From: Zygnema cylindricum
Lineage: Eukaryota; Streptophyta; Zygnematophyceae; Zygnematales; Zygnemataceae
Assembly: GCA_037447655.1 (NCBI GenBank)
Contig: JBBHKE010002684.1
Location: forward strand, 62,001 to 126,000
Direction: 5' to 3'
Length of the DNA stretch: 64,000 nucleotides
Positions 53,057-64,000 of the stretch are shown in pieces. Every line of letters begins with the position of its first letter. The stretch's first letter is position 1. The position numbers were made by a program, and so were the translations under genes. Below the pieces are notes generated by a model. It did no database searches and had not been told where the DNA came from. It was given only the letters and a program-made list of their open reading frames with translations.

Positions 53057-56000
53057 CTCCCCTTATTTTCTAGTCAATCTTTAATTTCAGACCACACTTC
53101 TCCCTGTAGAAAATTAGCTTAAGGGAAGACACAGGTTTGGTCATCATATCTGCTACCATCTCACTATCTGATCGGTACTCTAAACAGATTATTTTGTTTT
53201 CTACTTTATCTCTAACAAAGCTGAGTCTAATGTCCATGTGTTTGGCTTTAAAATGATGTTTTGGATTGGCAGAAATAGCGATTGGTGCCTGATTATCACA
53301 AAAAAATTTTCTGCACACCACTCTTAAGGTGACCAAGCTCACCAAACAATAAATTGACCCACATCAATTCTTTTACAGCAGAGCAAGAGGCCATATACTC
53401 ATCCTCCATGGTGGAGTGAGCAATAACTTTTTGCTGGTTGCTACTCCAACAGCAAGCCCCATCACCCACATATAATATATATCCAGAAGTGCATCTTCTC
53501 ATCGGAGCATCACCATAACTGGCATCACTCCAAGTAGTGATGTCAGTATTCTCCCCACCCAAATGCAACTATAGATCCCTAGTTCCTATCAAATATCTAA
53601 GGACTCTCTTAGCTGCCTCCCAATCCCTCTTAGTGGGAGCATTTAGACTTCTACTCAGCACTCTTACAGCTGCAGCTAAATCCGACCAGGTAGAATTCAT
53701 AAAATAGATTAGACTTCCCACTACTTGCTTGTAAGGAATAGTCTGCATGAACTTCTGTTCTTCAGGAGATAATTCCTCGTCTAAGACTATGACTCCTTTT
53801 TCCTCAGTCCCCTCACTTCCCTTCTTCAACTCCATTGGAGTTGTACAACTATTAGCTTTCTCCATTTGAAATTTTTCAAGCATGTTCCCTATTGCTTCCT
53901 TTTGAGTCAATCTTATAATTTTTCTTTTTCGGTCTCTCTCTACTTGAATTCCAAAAATATATTTTGCTTCCCCCATATCCTTCATTTCAAATCTCCCCTT
54001 AGGATTGGTTTTCAGTTTATTAATTTTTTCCATTGATTTACTTAAAACAAGCAAATCATCAACATAAATTGCAATAAATATAAAACCTTCCTCATCTTCG
54101 AAAACATAGATTGAGTGATCTGAGCTGATCCAGATATATCCCAGACCGGTAAGAAACTCACCAAGCTTCTTATTCCACTGTCGAGGCCCCTGTTTCAAAC
54201 CATAAAGAGATTTAATCAGCCGGCATACCTTACTCTCCTCTCCTTCCTCCACAAACCCTTCGAGTTGTCGCATGAAGATCTCCTCTTCTAATTCTCCATG
54301 CAAAAAGGCTGTCTTGATGTCCATCTGGTGCACTTCCATGTCTTCCGCTGCTGCCAGGCTGAGTAGTATGCGGACGGAGGGAAATCTGACCACCAGGGCA
54401 AAGGTTTCCTCGTAGTTAATTCCCTCCTTTTGTGTAAATCCCTTTGCCACTAATCGGGCCTTGTAGCGCTCAATTGTGTTATCTAGGTTCAGTTTTAATT
54501 TGAAAACCCTTTTACAACCGATTGGTTTTCGGTTAGGTGGACAATCCACTAGCTCCCAAGTATCGGCTGCCATAATTGAGGCCATCTCCTCATTGATGGC
54601 TGTCTTCCACCGGTTTCTTTCTGGACAAGTCATCGCCTCTCCTTAAGTTTGAGGTTCATCTTGATGAGATAGTTTAGTTACCTTGTTATTAACCTGTTTT
54701 TCTTGTAGTCTTTTGCAACTTCTCCTTCCCCCCTCAAAAGCTGAGGCCGGAATAGATGGTTCTCGTTGATTCTTTCGAACAAACTCGGCTTCTCCCCTAT
54801 CCGTTGATTCCGAATCAATTTCCACCACGTCTTCCCCTTCGGGTAGAGTTGTCACTGGAGTTTCCACAACCGAGTCCTTATCGGTCTGATTTGTATCTGC
54901 AAGAATGTCATCTTCTCTAAAACCTGGATAGTTAGGAAGCTCAAAGTCATCGGAATTTTCTGACTCAAATCTGATTTTTACTGGCTTTGTATATTTGAAG
55001 GGATCCACAGACTTTCCTTCATCCATAACTACTAGATGCTTTACTAAGATTATATCTTCCCTTTTTAGATCATAAAATCTATAACCTTTAACATCCTCAT
55101 CATATCCTAATAAGTATCTCGGTTTTCCTTTAGGATCTAGCTTCCAATTAGACCGATCTGTAACCAGACTGAATACTTCACTGCCGAAAACCTTTAAGTG
55201 AGATATGTCTGGTTTCCGGCCTGTCCATCTCTCATAAGGTGTTTGATCTTTTATATGTGAAGTAATAACTCTATTTTTGAGGTAATTAGCACAGTTCACT
55301 GCTTCTGCCCAAAACCTTTTTCCTATCTTCTTATCTGACAACATACTTCTAGCACTATAACTTAGTGTTATATTTAACCTTTCAGCTACCCCATTCTGTT
55401 CCGTGTTTTCTGGAACTGTCTTTTGGTGTTGAACCCCATCAATCACTTATATTATCATTCTCACTGAACTTAATCCCTTCCACCACTCCCATCTTTTTCA
55501 TCTCTCTTAACTTGTCTAAATTCACATGCCCCAAGCCTCTTATGCCACATCATAATATCATCAACACCAGCATAATAAAGTTTCTTCTTTTCATTACTTA
55601 AAACCAGCCTAAACATCCCATGGCTACCTTTCTTAGCAATGAAATAGACATCCTCCTCAAAACTAGCAGTAAAGACTCATTCCCTAGTGCTAGTAAAAAA
55701 ACCCTTATCATCTAATACAGATGTAGAGATGAGGTTTTTGTTCTGCTCCGGAATAAACAATACATCAGAGAATGTTACTATGGATGTCTTTCCTTCTACT
55801 AACACTTTCAAATCTACCGATCCTACAAGAGTAGTGGTGACTATCCTCCCATCCCCGTACTCTATCTCTACGGTGGGAATATTTCTTATCTTAGTGAACA
55901 AGTGCCTATCCTTACACATGTGCATGGAGGCACCTGAATCTACAATCCAGCCTCCTTCACCTTTCAATCCACCGTAAGCACATTTCTGCCTTCGTGGAAT

Positions 56001-57062
56001 TTCGACCTCGTTTTTCGCCTCCAACTCCTTATCTAAAAGGAGCTCATCGTCCTCGTCCTCGGATTCCGCCTCATGTACCTATGTCACAAGGGCCTTTTTC
56101 TTTCCTCTTGGGGTACCACCGGTCTGCCCCTCCTTTAACCGAAGCTCGGTTAGCTTAGTGCACTCTGCCATATAGTGCCCAGGCTTCTTACAAAAATGAC
56201 ATAAACCTTTGGGAACCCTTAGTCCGAACTCATCGATCTCCCCCCATAGTTTCCGACCGGTTTCCGGGAATCCTTGTTCCTCCAATCGGTTGCAGGTTCC
56301 AAGGCTTGGCCACTCTTTTCTCCCCTTCGGATCTCAATCGTATTCTCGCGAACGAGAATCATCCATACCATTGAGTTCCATATCCACCTTGAGTCCGGCA
56401 AGTCCTGCACACGGTTGACTATGTTTTCGAACTCATCGGGTAACTTCATCAGTAAACAGTTAACCTTTTCTTTTTCACTAAAATCTTTTCCCGCACTCTC
56501 TAGCTCCATGAAGAGTGTAGCAAGCTCATTGGAAAAATCCAACATCTTTCCCCCTTTGTATACATACTCCTTAACTTTCTGATCAGCCAACTGTTGTTGC
56601 TGAATCGTACCACTTCGGTACATCTCTATGAGAGCCATCCAAAGATCGGATGCCCTTTCTACCTGCAAATGAGGACATGCAAGTCCTTCAGTGAGATGGC
56701 GTAGGATGAAGTGCTTTGCCGCCATATTGTTGAAGTCCCAGGTTTCAGTATCATTCTCCTCGTTCCTCGGAATAGGTGACATGAATGCCGAACCAGTTGC
56801 TATTGGTGTGGTCGCCTCCTTCTCCTTTCCTTTTTCCACCACCTCTCTTTCTTTTGTTTCCTCAGTTGAAGATGGATCCTCTCTCCTGGTGAATCTGCTT
56901 CCTCCAAACCCTAGAGGAATTCCAAGACTTGATGGACGCCGCAACCGTCCACTCACTATCCCCCAAAACCTTTTTTCGCATAGAGCTCCTATCATCATAC
57001 TTTCCCAGTATATGAAGCCAGTTGAATTAAAGATTGGTACCCTAGAGGGTGGGCCCATAACC
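53057..57062 (-). pseudogene. Copia element E gag-pol, broken
   Basis: Minus-strand gag starts in the LTR at 57082 (MEVLEFQVMGPPSRV), with the primer site at 57048-57062. Gag is open for 287 codons, then frameshifted before the zinc knuckle CHFCKKPGHYMAEC. The protease DSGA is intact near 55945. Integrase keeps the first zinc-binding part (WHKRLGH, with a one-base shift), but about 350 bp covering both catalytic Asp are missing before GVQHQKTVP. The last third of integrase and RT (YVDDLLVLS-KSMEK) are open from 55446 to 53569 with one break. RNase H is split by a stop and a frameshift (53568, 53345). It is not autonomous as it stands. Confidence 0.9.
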
Positions 57063-58112
57063 TGAAACTCTAAGACCTCCATAAGTCCTCAGAGTGGACA
57101 GCTTCCAAGAAGCCTCCACGATAACCTTGACCCCTTTGTGTTTCAGCAAAATAACTGCCACCCTCGCAAACAATAACACTGACCAACTTCAATCTTGTGA
57201 AGGCAAGACTCCCCTGAGTCGATAGCAAAATGAATCTCTGAATTTGCTCCCCTGAGCAGTAAGTTATGGAGGGTCAAAGTTGACCTTTTGTATAAAAGCT
57301 CTCTGGGAGAGAGGGTCCTATCTTCTAATTTTTGTAAGTCCTATCTCTCTCACAGACTCTATCTACTGATGTACGGAGCCAATCAGATTACAGTTCCGTA
57401 CACAAAAGTACAGCTGCCGGTGTACTTTTTGTAAGGACACTGTACAACATGGCCTAAATGTCGACTCGTGGTATGTCCGGTCGCTCCCTTAATCCTCGGA
57501 GATGCCGCGATCCAATGTCATTTCGCCACGTGTCATCCAATGTGGCGATGACCACAAACCGCCGAAATCCTCTTTCGCGATCTCGGCGTTAATTCCGGCC
57601 GTCCGATTAAATTCACATTTAATCGTAGCCGTAATAAATACATGCGTGGTATTCGTTTCACTAAAGAAATAAATGCGCGGTATTGGTTTCTTATCCGTAC
57701 CGTAATCCGTACTTTTACATAACTCGATATATGTCTCCCGTAATTAGTTTCAGTTAAATGAACTATCCTACGTTTAAATGTTTAAATAATTATGAAACCA
57801 TATAGTACGTAACACTACTTCTAGACTTAACGGCTAAGGCTAACGGGTACCGGCTGTCTGCCGGCCGGTAGGTACCAGGATTAAATCTTGTGGCCGGCAC
57901 ATACCTTTTAGTAAATAAACCCCTAACTAATATATATTTCCCGTAAACCTCTGGATAGCCTAGGTAGCCATGGCTCTAGCTCCCTCTCTAATTTCTCACT
58001 GACTGCGACAAGTTTGAGAGTTGGAGAGAGAAGTTAGAGGTAGACTGCCTCGGCTTCTTTCTTATTTCTATTCAGACCTAGAAAATACTTTAAAAGACCA
58101 TTAATTTCTACA
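57063..58112 (-). repeat. Element E 5' LTR
   Basis: 1050 bp on the minus strand, TGTAGAAATTAATGG.. to ..TTAGAGTTTCA. Flanked by CCGTA at 58113-58117, which matches 47782-47786 across element E. Second leader hairpin here is CTTCAC-AAGA-TTGAAG, imperfect compared with the 3' copy. Confidence 0.9.
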
Positions 58113-58770
58113 CCGTACAGCTTCCTCGACTCCTTCCCCCACCGGTCCGTTCCGGCAGCTATAGCTTGAACGCTCTTTCCTCCTCTCCGAATCTCGATAG
58201 TGTTCTCCTGCACAAGTATCATCCGGACCACTTTGTTCCACTTCCACAAGCTGTCATCCATTTCCTGCAGTCGGTACACTATGTTCTCAAACTCAATAGG
58301 CAGCTTCACGATGAGGAAGTTGACTATCATCTTCATTGTACCGGTCCACCTGGCACTCTCTTTCTCCATTTACAAACAAGAGAGATCATTACAATAGTCT
58401 ATCATTTCCCCCCCTTTGTAAGTATATTATTCTAACCGTTGCTCAGCCAACTGCAGCTCGTTAATGGTATCGGCTTCATAGATCTCCAACAAGGTCTCCC
58501 ATAACTCCTCGGCCTTTAAAATGTGGAGATGGGAGGTAACGAAAGCTTGAGTAAGATGTCTCACAATGAAGTGCCTGGCTACCATGTTTGTGTATTCCCA
58601 CAATTGAATATTGTTGTCTTTGAACTTTATGGCCGCCGCTTCGGGTACCAGGAAGATAAGAGTAAGAGGTGTCTCTTCCTTTTCCCCTTTTTGAACACAT
58701 TGTCGTCCTTGCTGTCTGCCTCCTCTGTTGGAGCAGATGCTACTACATAAATCCTTACTCCACTAAACCC
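58113..58770 (-). pseudogene. Element Z, piece 1: gag 5' part
   Basis: Minus-strand gag homologous to A (WEYTNMVARHFIVRHLTQAF, ELQLAEQR, RWTGTMKM, RRGGKSVQAIAAGTDRWGKE), with stops and frameshifts. It continues at 47781 on the far side of element E. It breaks off near 58770 at a segment matching A's GFGGVRFS; the 5' LTR and primer site of Z are not in the window. Confidence 0.8.
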
Positions 58771-58796
58771 TGTTGTCTTTTGGAAAGATTTCAGTC

Positions 58797-58880
58797 TCAG
58801 AGCACCGCAGCAGCGCAGCTGCTATACAGCAGAGCAGCGCAGCAGCGCAGCAGCTGAACAGCGCAGCAGCGAAGCTGCAA
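58797..58880. repeat. GCAGCA-rich tract
   Basis: Imperfect CAG/GCA trinucleotide repeats (GCAGCAGCGCAGCAGC) next to the Z breakpoint. The Gln/Ala-rich frames here are low-complexity translations. Confidence 0.75.
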
Positions 58881-59002
58881 CACAGACAGGACAACACAAC
58901 CACAATTATATTTGATATGGTCCGTACGGACAACGCAGCGTCTGATATTCTTAATGTGATTCTGTACAGGATAGAGCAACTGCGATAGATACGATTCTAG
59001 TC

Positions 59003-59115
59003 AACTTAGTGGGTAACTCAGTGGTAACTTAGTGGGTAACTCAGTGGTAGCTTAGTGATAGCTCAGTGGTAGCTTAGTGATAGCTCAGTGGTAGCTTGAC
59101 AGATTAGTGGTAGCT
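59003..59115 (+). repeat. Tandem tRNA D-arm / A-box-like repeats
   Basis: About five units of 19-23 bp (AACTTAGTGGGTAACTCAGTGGT, then AGCTTAGTGATAGCTCAGTGGT). TAGCTCAGTGGTAGC occurs twice and equals a standard eukaryotic tRNA D-arm with its A box. No B box or tRNA body follows. Confidence 0.7.
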
Positions 59116-59483
59116 TGGTGGTTTGACGTACCTCTCAAGTACACAAGTGTTGCCAGTTCAACACAAGTATAAGACTTAGGACTCAGAACATATTATGTAT
59201 TCAGACTTCTAAGTAGTAAAACTGCTGACAGTTTTTGGGAAAATTCTAAGTATTATATCTTGAGTGTTGTCGGGTCAATTGAGCTGAAACTTTTGGAGTT
59301 GTTAGTGTTTATGCTACTCTAGATTCTAATAGAGTTTTGAGAGGTTTGGGTGCTTATATAAGAATTGGTGAGCACTTGACAACAGCTTTTTGGTAGGATT
59401 CTTGATAACTTCTGAGAGTGTATCATGTCTACTTGAACTACTACTGCTGCTCCTCAACCTGCAACGGTGGTTATAGAACAGCA
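59116..59483 (+). repeat. Probable end of element F 5' LTR
   Basis: By analogy with B, the LTR would end at ACAGCA (59483) just before GGTTATGGGC. It shares GACTTAGGACT / TATTCAGACTT-like segments with the corresponding part of B. The start of the LTR is not identifiable, and no 3' LTR exists for comparison. Confidence 0.45.
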
Positions 59484-60651
59484 GGTTATGGGCTTGTCAT
59501 CAAGAATTCCTATCTTTTCCGGGGATAAGTATGTTTACTGAGCGGATATGGTGGAGGCACATTTTGAGAATGTGAATCTTTTGGATATATTAGATGGTTC
59601 GCTCGATAAATCTGATCCGTCATGGTCTAAAAAAAATACGCAAGCTCGTTCTATTCTGAAATTTTGTATATCTGAGGACTTAGCTATGTCCCAAATAAAA
59701 ATGAAAAAAGCAATTGATATCTGGAAATCCCTTAAAAGTGATTATGAAAAGGCTAATGTCCAGGAAGAGTTTCTATTGGCTGGAAAAATTTGGGACTATA
59801 AGTACACTGGCGGTACAATGGCTGAATATTCTAACAAATTTCGTATCCTTGTAGATGCACATGCTTGTGCAGGTGGGTTGTTTCCTCCGTTTCAACAAGC
59901 AGCATTGCTCATGAGGGGTCTCCCTCGTAGTATGAAAGGAGCATCTGACATGCTCAAACAGAAAGATAAAGCTAGCTGGACTTTACAGTTAGCCATCAAT
60001 ATTCTACTAGAGGAGGAAGCTACATCTAATATTCTCAATGTTGAGCAAGTAGAGGCTTTTAATTCAGACTTTGGGAGGAAAGGTCGATTTAATCAGCAAC
60101 GTAATCAGTTTAACCAGTTCATACAGTTTAATCAGGGTGGAAATAGACAATCAAACAATGCATGTTTTTATTGTAGTGAGAGAGGTCATGGATACAAATT
60201 CTGTCCTAAAATTAAACAAGCTAACGATACAGGTTTATAGAGGCCGGGATGGCAACAAAGTCAGTTTTTCAAAAGCTTCACGGGGCCTACACCTCGTGGA
60301 AATGCACTGTTGTCAGCTTCTTCATCCCTCCAAGACGAGACTTTGACATTTTCTGAGGAGGACGACACGGATCTATTCGCTATGGCGGCAGCAATGGAGG
60401 GCGCGAAGGACCCTGGATGGATAACGGATACAGGAGCGTCAGCCCACATGTGTTGGAACAAAGCCATCTTCAAAAATCTGAAAGCAACGCCGAAGACAAA
60501 TATTTATTATGCCTGTGGAATGAGTGTCCAAACTCGTGCTATGGGTAATGTGTCCTTGCTAGTTGATGTAGAAGGAAAAGAAATTGAAAGGACTCTTCAC
60601 AATGTCTTATTTGTGCCTAACTTTAAGAAAAAACTGTTTTCTATGTCGTGA
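59425..60651 (+). pseudogene. Copia element F gag-protease, truncated
   Basis: One frame from ATG 59425 with three in-frame stops (TGA 59434, TGA 59539 at a usual Trp codon, TAG 60238), otherwise open to 60651. Gag (LLDILDGSLDKSDPSWSKKN..) has a zinc knuckle CFYCSERGHGYKFC and the protease has DTGA (WITDTGASAHMC). The sequence stops at KKKLFSMS, directly at the first satellite unit, so integrase, RT and the 3' LTR are missing. It is of the same lineage as B (N-terminal extension before QVMG, no twin hairpins). Confidence 0.85.
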
Positions 60652-63600
60652 TTACAAAGATATTTTGTAACAAACAACATTCATTGTTTGCGGTAACAAA
60701 AAGAGGTAAAATTACTCCGAACCATGTTTATAACACAAGTTTGTGTTTGCGGTAACAACAATAGTGGTAACAAACACTTTATATTGTTAACGGTTAAAAA
60801 AATAGTTAAAAAAAAACCCTAAACCATGTTTCTAACACAAATTTGAGTTTGCACAAACAAAGATATTTGTAACAAACATCGTTTATAGTTCCCGGTCACA
60901 AGAGATGTAAAGTAAACTCCGAACCATGGTTTTAAAACAAGTTTGTGTTTGCGCTAACAACAAAAGTGCTATCAAACACTATAAATTGTTAATGGTTACA
61001 AAACCCTAAACAATCTTTCTAACACAAATTTGAGACTAGGCTAACAAAGATATTTGTAACAAACAACATTCATTGTTTGTGGTCACAAAAAGAGGTAAAA
61101 TTAACTCCGAACTATGTTTATAACACAATTTTGTGTTTGCGGTAACAACAATAGTGGTAACAAACACTTTTTACTGTTAACGCTCAAAAAAATAGTTAAA
61201 AAAAAACCCTAAACCATGTTTCTAACACAAATTTGAGTTTGCGCTAATAAATATTATTGTAACAAACAACGTTAATTGTTCGCGGTAACAAAAAATGGTA
61301 AAATAAAATCCAAACCATGTTTATAACACAAGTTTTGGTTTGATCTAACTATAATAGTGATATCAAACACTTTATATTGTTAACGCTCACAAAAAAAGTT
61401 AAAAAAAACACTAAACCATGTTTTTAACACAAATTTGAGTTTGCGCTAACAAAGATAATTGTAACAAACAACGTTTATTGTTTGTGGTCTTAATAGATGT
61501 AAAGTAAACTCCGAACCATGTTTCTAACAGAAGTTTGTGTTTGCACTAACAACAATAGTGCTACCAAACACTATATATTGTTAATGCTCACAAAACCCTA
61601 AAACATGATTCTAACACAAATTTGAGATTGCGTTTACAAAGATATTTTGTAACAAACAACATTCATTGTTTGAGTTCACAAAAAGAGGTAAAATTAACTC
61701 CGAACCATGTATATAACACAAGTTTTAGTTTGTTCTAACAATAATAGTGATACAAACACTTTATATTGTCAACGCTCATAAAAACAGTTAAAAAAAACCC
61801 TAAACCATGTTTCTAACACAAATTTGAGTTTGCGCTAATAAATATTATTTTAACAAAAAACGTTTATTGTTCGCGGTCACAAAAAATGGTAAAATAAACT
61901 CTAGACCATGTTTGTAACACAAGTTTGTGTTTGAGCTACCAACAAAAGTGCTATCCAACACTTTATATTGTTAATGCTCACAAAAATTGTTATAAAAATC
62001 CCTAAACCAGATTTCTAACATAAATATAAGATTACACTAACAAAGATATTTGCAACAAACATCGTTTATTGTTTGTGGTCACAAAAAAGGGTAAAACAAA
62101 CTCTAAACGATGTTTATAACACAAATTTGTGTTTGCGTTAACAACAATAGTGGTAAAAAACACTTTAAATTGTTAACGCTCACAATAATGGTTAAAAAAA
62201 AACCCTAAACCATGTTTCTAACACAAATTTGAGTTTGCGCTAATAAATATTATTGTAATAAATATCGTTTTTTGTTTTGGTCACAAATAGAGGTAAAATA
62301 AACTCCAAACCATATTTATAACACAAGTTTGTGTTAGCGCTAACAACAATTGTGCTATCAAACACTTTATATTGTTAACGCTTACAAAAATAGTTAAAAG
62401 AAACCCTAAACCATGTTTCTAACACAAATTTGAGTTTGCGCTAACAAAGATATTTGTAACAAACAACGTTAATTGTTCGTGGTCACAAAAGATGTAAAAT
62501 AAACTCCTTATCATGTTTGTGACACAAGTTTTTGTTTGCGCGAACAAAAATAGTGGTAAAAAACACTTTATATTGTTAACGCTCACAAAAATGATTAAAA
62601 TAAACGCTAAACCATGTTTCTACAACAAATTTTTGTCTGCGCTAAGAAAGATAATTGTAACAAACAACGTTTATTGTTCGAGGTGACAAAAGAGGCAAAA
62701 TAAACTCCAAACCATGTTGATAACACAAGATTGAGATTGCGCTAATAATAAAAGTACTATCAAACACTTAATATTCTTAACACTCACAAAAATAGTTAAA
62801 AAAAACCCTAAACCATGTATGTAACACAAATTTGGGTTTGCGCAACAAAGATATTTGTAACAAACATCGTTTATTGATCGCGGTCACAAAAGATGTAAAG
62901 TAAACTCTAGACCATGTTTGTAACACAAGTTTGTGTTTGAGTTACCAACAATAGTGTTATCAAAAACTATATATTGTTAACCCTCACAAAAATAGTTAAA
63001 AAAAACCCTAAATCATGTTTCTAAAACAAATTTGAGATTGCCCTAACAAAGATATTTGTAACAAACAACGTTTATTGTTTGTGGTCACAAAAAGCGGTAA
63101 AATAAGCTCCTAACCATGTTGATAACACAAGTTTGAGTTTGCGCTAACAATAATAGTGCTATGAAACACTTCATGTTCTTAACGCTCACTAAAATAGTTA
63201 ATAAAAACCCTAAACCATGTTTGTAACACAAATTTGGGTTTGCGCTAACAAAGATATTTGTAACAAACAACGTTTATTGATCGCGGTCACAAAAGATGTA
63301 AAGTAAACTCTAGACCATGTTTGTAACACAAGTTTGTGTTTGAGCTACCAACAATAGTGCTATAAAACACTATATATTGTTAATGCTCACAAAAATAGTT
63401 ATAAAAAACCCTAAACCATGTTTCTAACACAAATTTGAGTTTGCGCTAACTAAGATATTTGTAAAAAACAAGGTTTATTGTTTCCTATCACATAAAGAGG
63501 TAAAATCAACTGCAAACCATTTTTGTAACACACGTTCGTGTTTGGGCTTACCAAAATAGTCCTATCAAACTCTTTATAATGTTAATGCTCACAAAAATAG

Positions 63601-64000
63601 TTAAAAAAAAACCCTAAACCATGTTTCTAACACGAATTTGAGTTTCCGCTAACAAAGATATTTGTAACAATCATCGTTTATTGTTCTTGGTCACAAAAAG
63701 AAGTAAAATAAACTCCGAACCATGTTTGTAACCCAAGTTTTTGTTTGCGCTAACAACAATAGTGTTAAAAAACACTTTATAGTGTTAAAGTTCATAAAAA
63801 TATTAAAAAAAAAACCGTAAACCATGTGTCTAACACAAATTTGAGTTTACGCTAACAAATATATTTGTAACAAACAACGTTTGTTGTTCGTGGTCACAAA
63901 AAGAGCTAAAATATACTCGGAACAATGTTTGTAACACAAGTTTGTGTTTTCACTAACAAAAATAGTGCTATCAAACTCTTCATATTGTTAATGCTCACAA
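60652..64000. repeat. Satellite array, ~201-bp dimeric unit
   Basis: The landmark AACCATGTTTCTAACAC repeats at intervals of 187-203 bp (mostly 201-203), giving about 16.5 head-to-tail units up to the window edge. Each unit consists of two related ~100-bp halves that both begin AACCATGTTT-N-TAACACAA and continue TTTG-N-GTTTGCGCTAACAA. Half 1 has GATATTTGTAACAAACAACG and half 2 has CTATCAAACACTTTATATTG. Half 2 ends in AAAACCCTAAACC, similar to the plant telomere repeat. It is non-coding. A centromeric or subtelomeric role is possible but unproven. Confidence 0.95.

Noticed and set aside
60652-64000. CRISPR-like array
   Set aside because: The repeats are contiguous ~201-bp units without unique spacers, typical of eukaryotic satellite DNA.

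Overview
The window is repeat-dominated eukaryotic DNA, probably a pericentromeric or other heterochromatic block. I found no host gene I can name. Nearly all of 15.97-60.65 kb is Ty1/copia LTR retrotransposons inserted into one another. The last 3.35 kb is a tandem satellite. The first 16 kb is non-coding DNA packed with short terminal-inverted-repeat (TIR) DNA elements. The host is uncertain. The copia primer binding site (GGTTATGGGCCCACC) is complementary to the anticodon arm of an initiator tRNA-Met with the GGUGGGCCCAUAACC stem that I remember from plants and algae. The satellite carries a CCCTAAA-like motif. Both lean towards a plant or alga but do not prove it.

1-15.97 kb: at least three families of small TIR elements with TA target duplications (termini CACCG.., GTGTTGGGTATCG.., GTTCAAAAGTAGG..). 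There are three PIF/Harbinger-like elements (GGG..CCC termini, TAA duplications) and two long fold-back elements. A non-coding repeat is present twice (about 174-826 and 2742-4020); one copy is the empty site for a MITE in the other. The whole region is visibly rich in GTAC.

15.97-35.98 kb: element B (plus strand, degenerate) carries the almost intact element A inside its 5' LTR. The 3' end of B is fused to a truncated LTR (X) and then to degenerate element C. The 3' LTR of C holds a 1.36 kb solo-LTR-like insertion (S).

39.07-58.77 kb is one nest. Minus-strand element Z is cut into three pieces. Element E (minus) sits in Z gag, with CCGTA target duplications. Element D (plus) sits in E's 3' LTR, with GAATC duplications. 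Element H (plus) sits in Z's reverse transcriptase, with a near-matching 5-bp duplication. H encloses a fragment of a BED/hAT transposase gene. D is a young non-autonomous element with one 677-codon gag-plus-remnant ORF, and H is an older copy of the same architecture.

58.77-60.65 kb: copia element F, truncated at its 3' side by the satellite, preceded by a short tandem array of tRNA D-arm/A-box-like motifs.

60.65-64.0 kb: a satellite of about 201-bp units, each made of two diverged ~100-bp halves.

Three features recur across the different LTRs and are not standard copia annotation. (1) There is an antisense tRNA-like module with A and B boxes, about 200-290 bp into U3. (2) A tandem pair of 16-nt hairpins in the leader shows compensatory base-pair changes. 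(3) The gag reading frame runs through the primer binding site, and in several copies can start inside the LTR. These are the most promising undescribed signals in the window.
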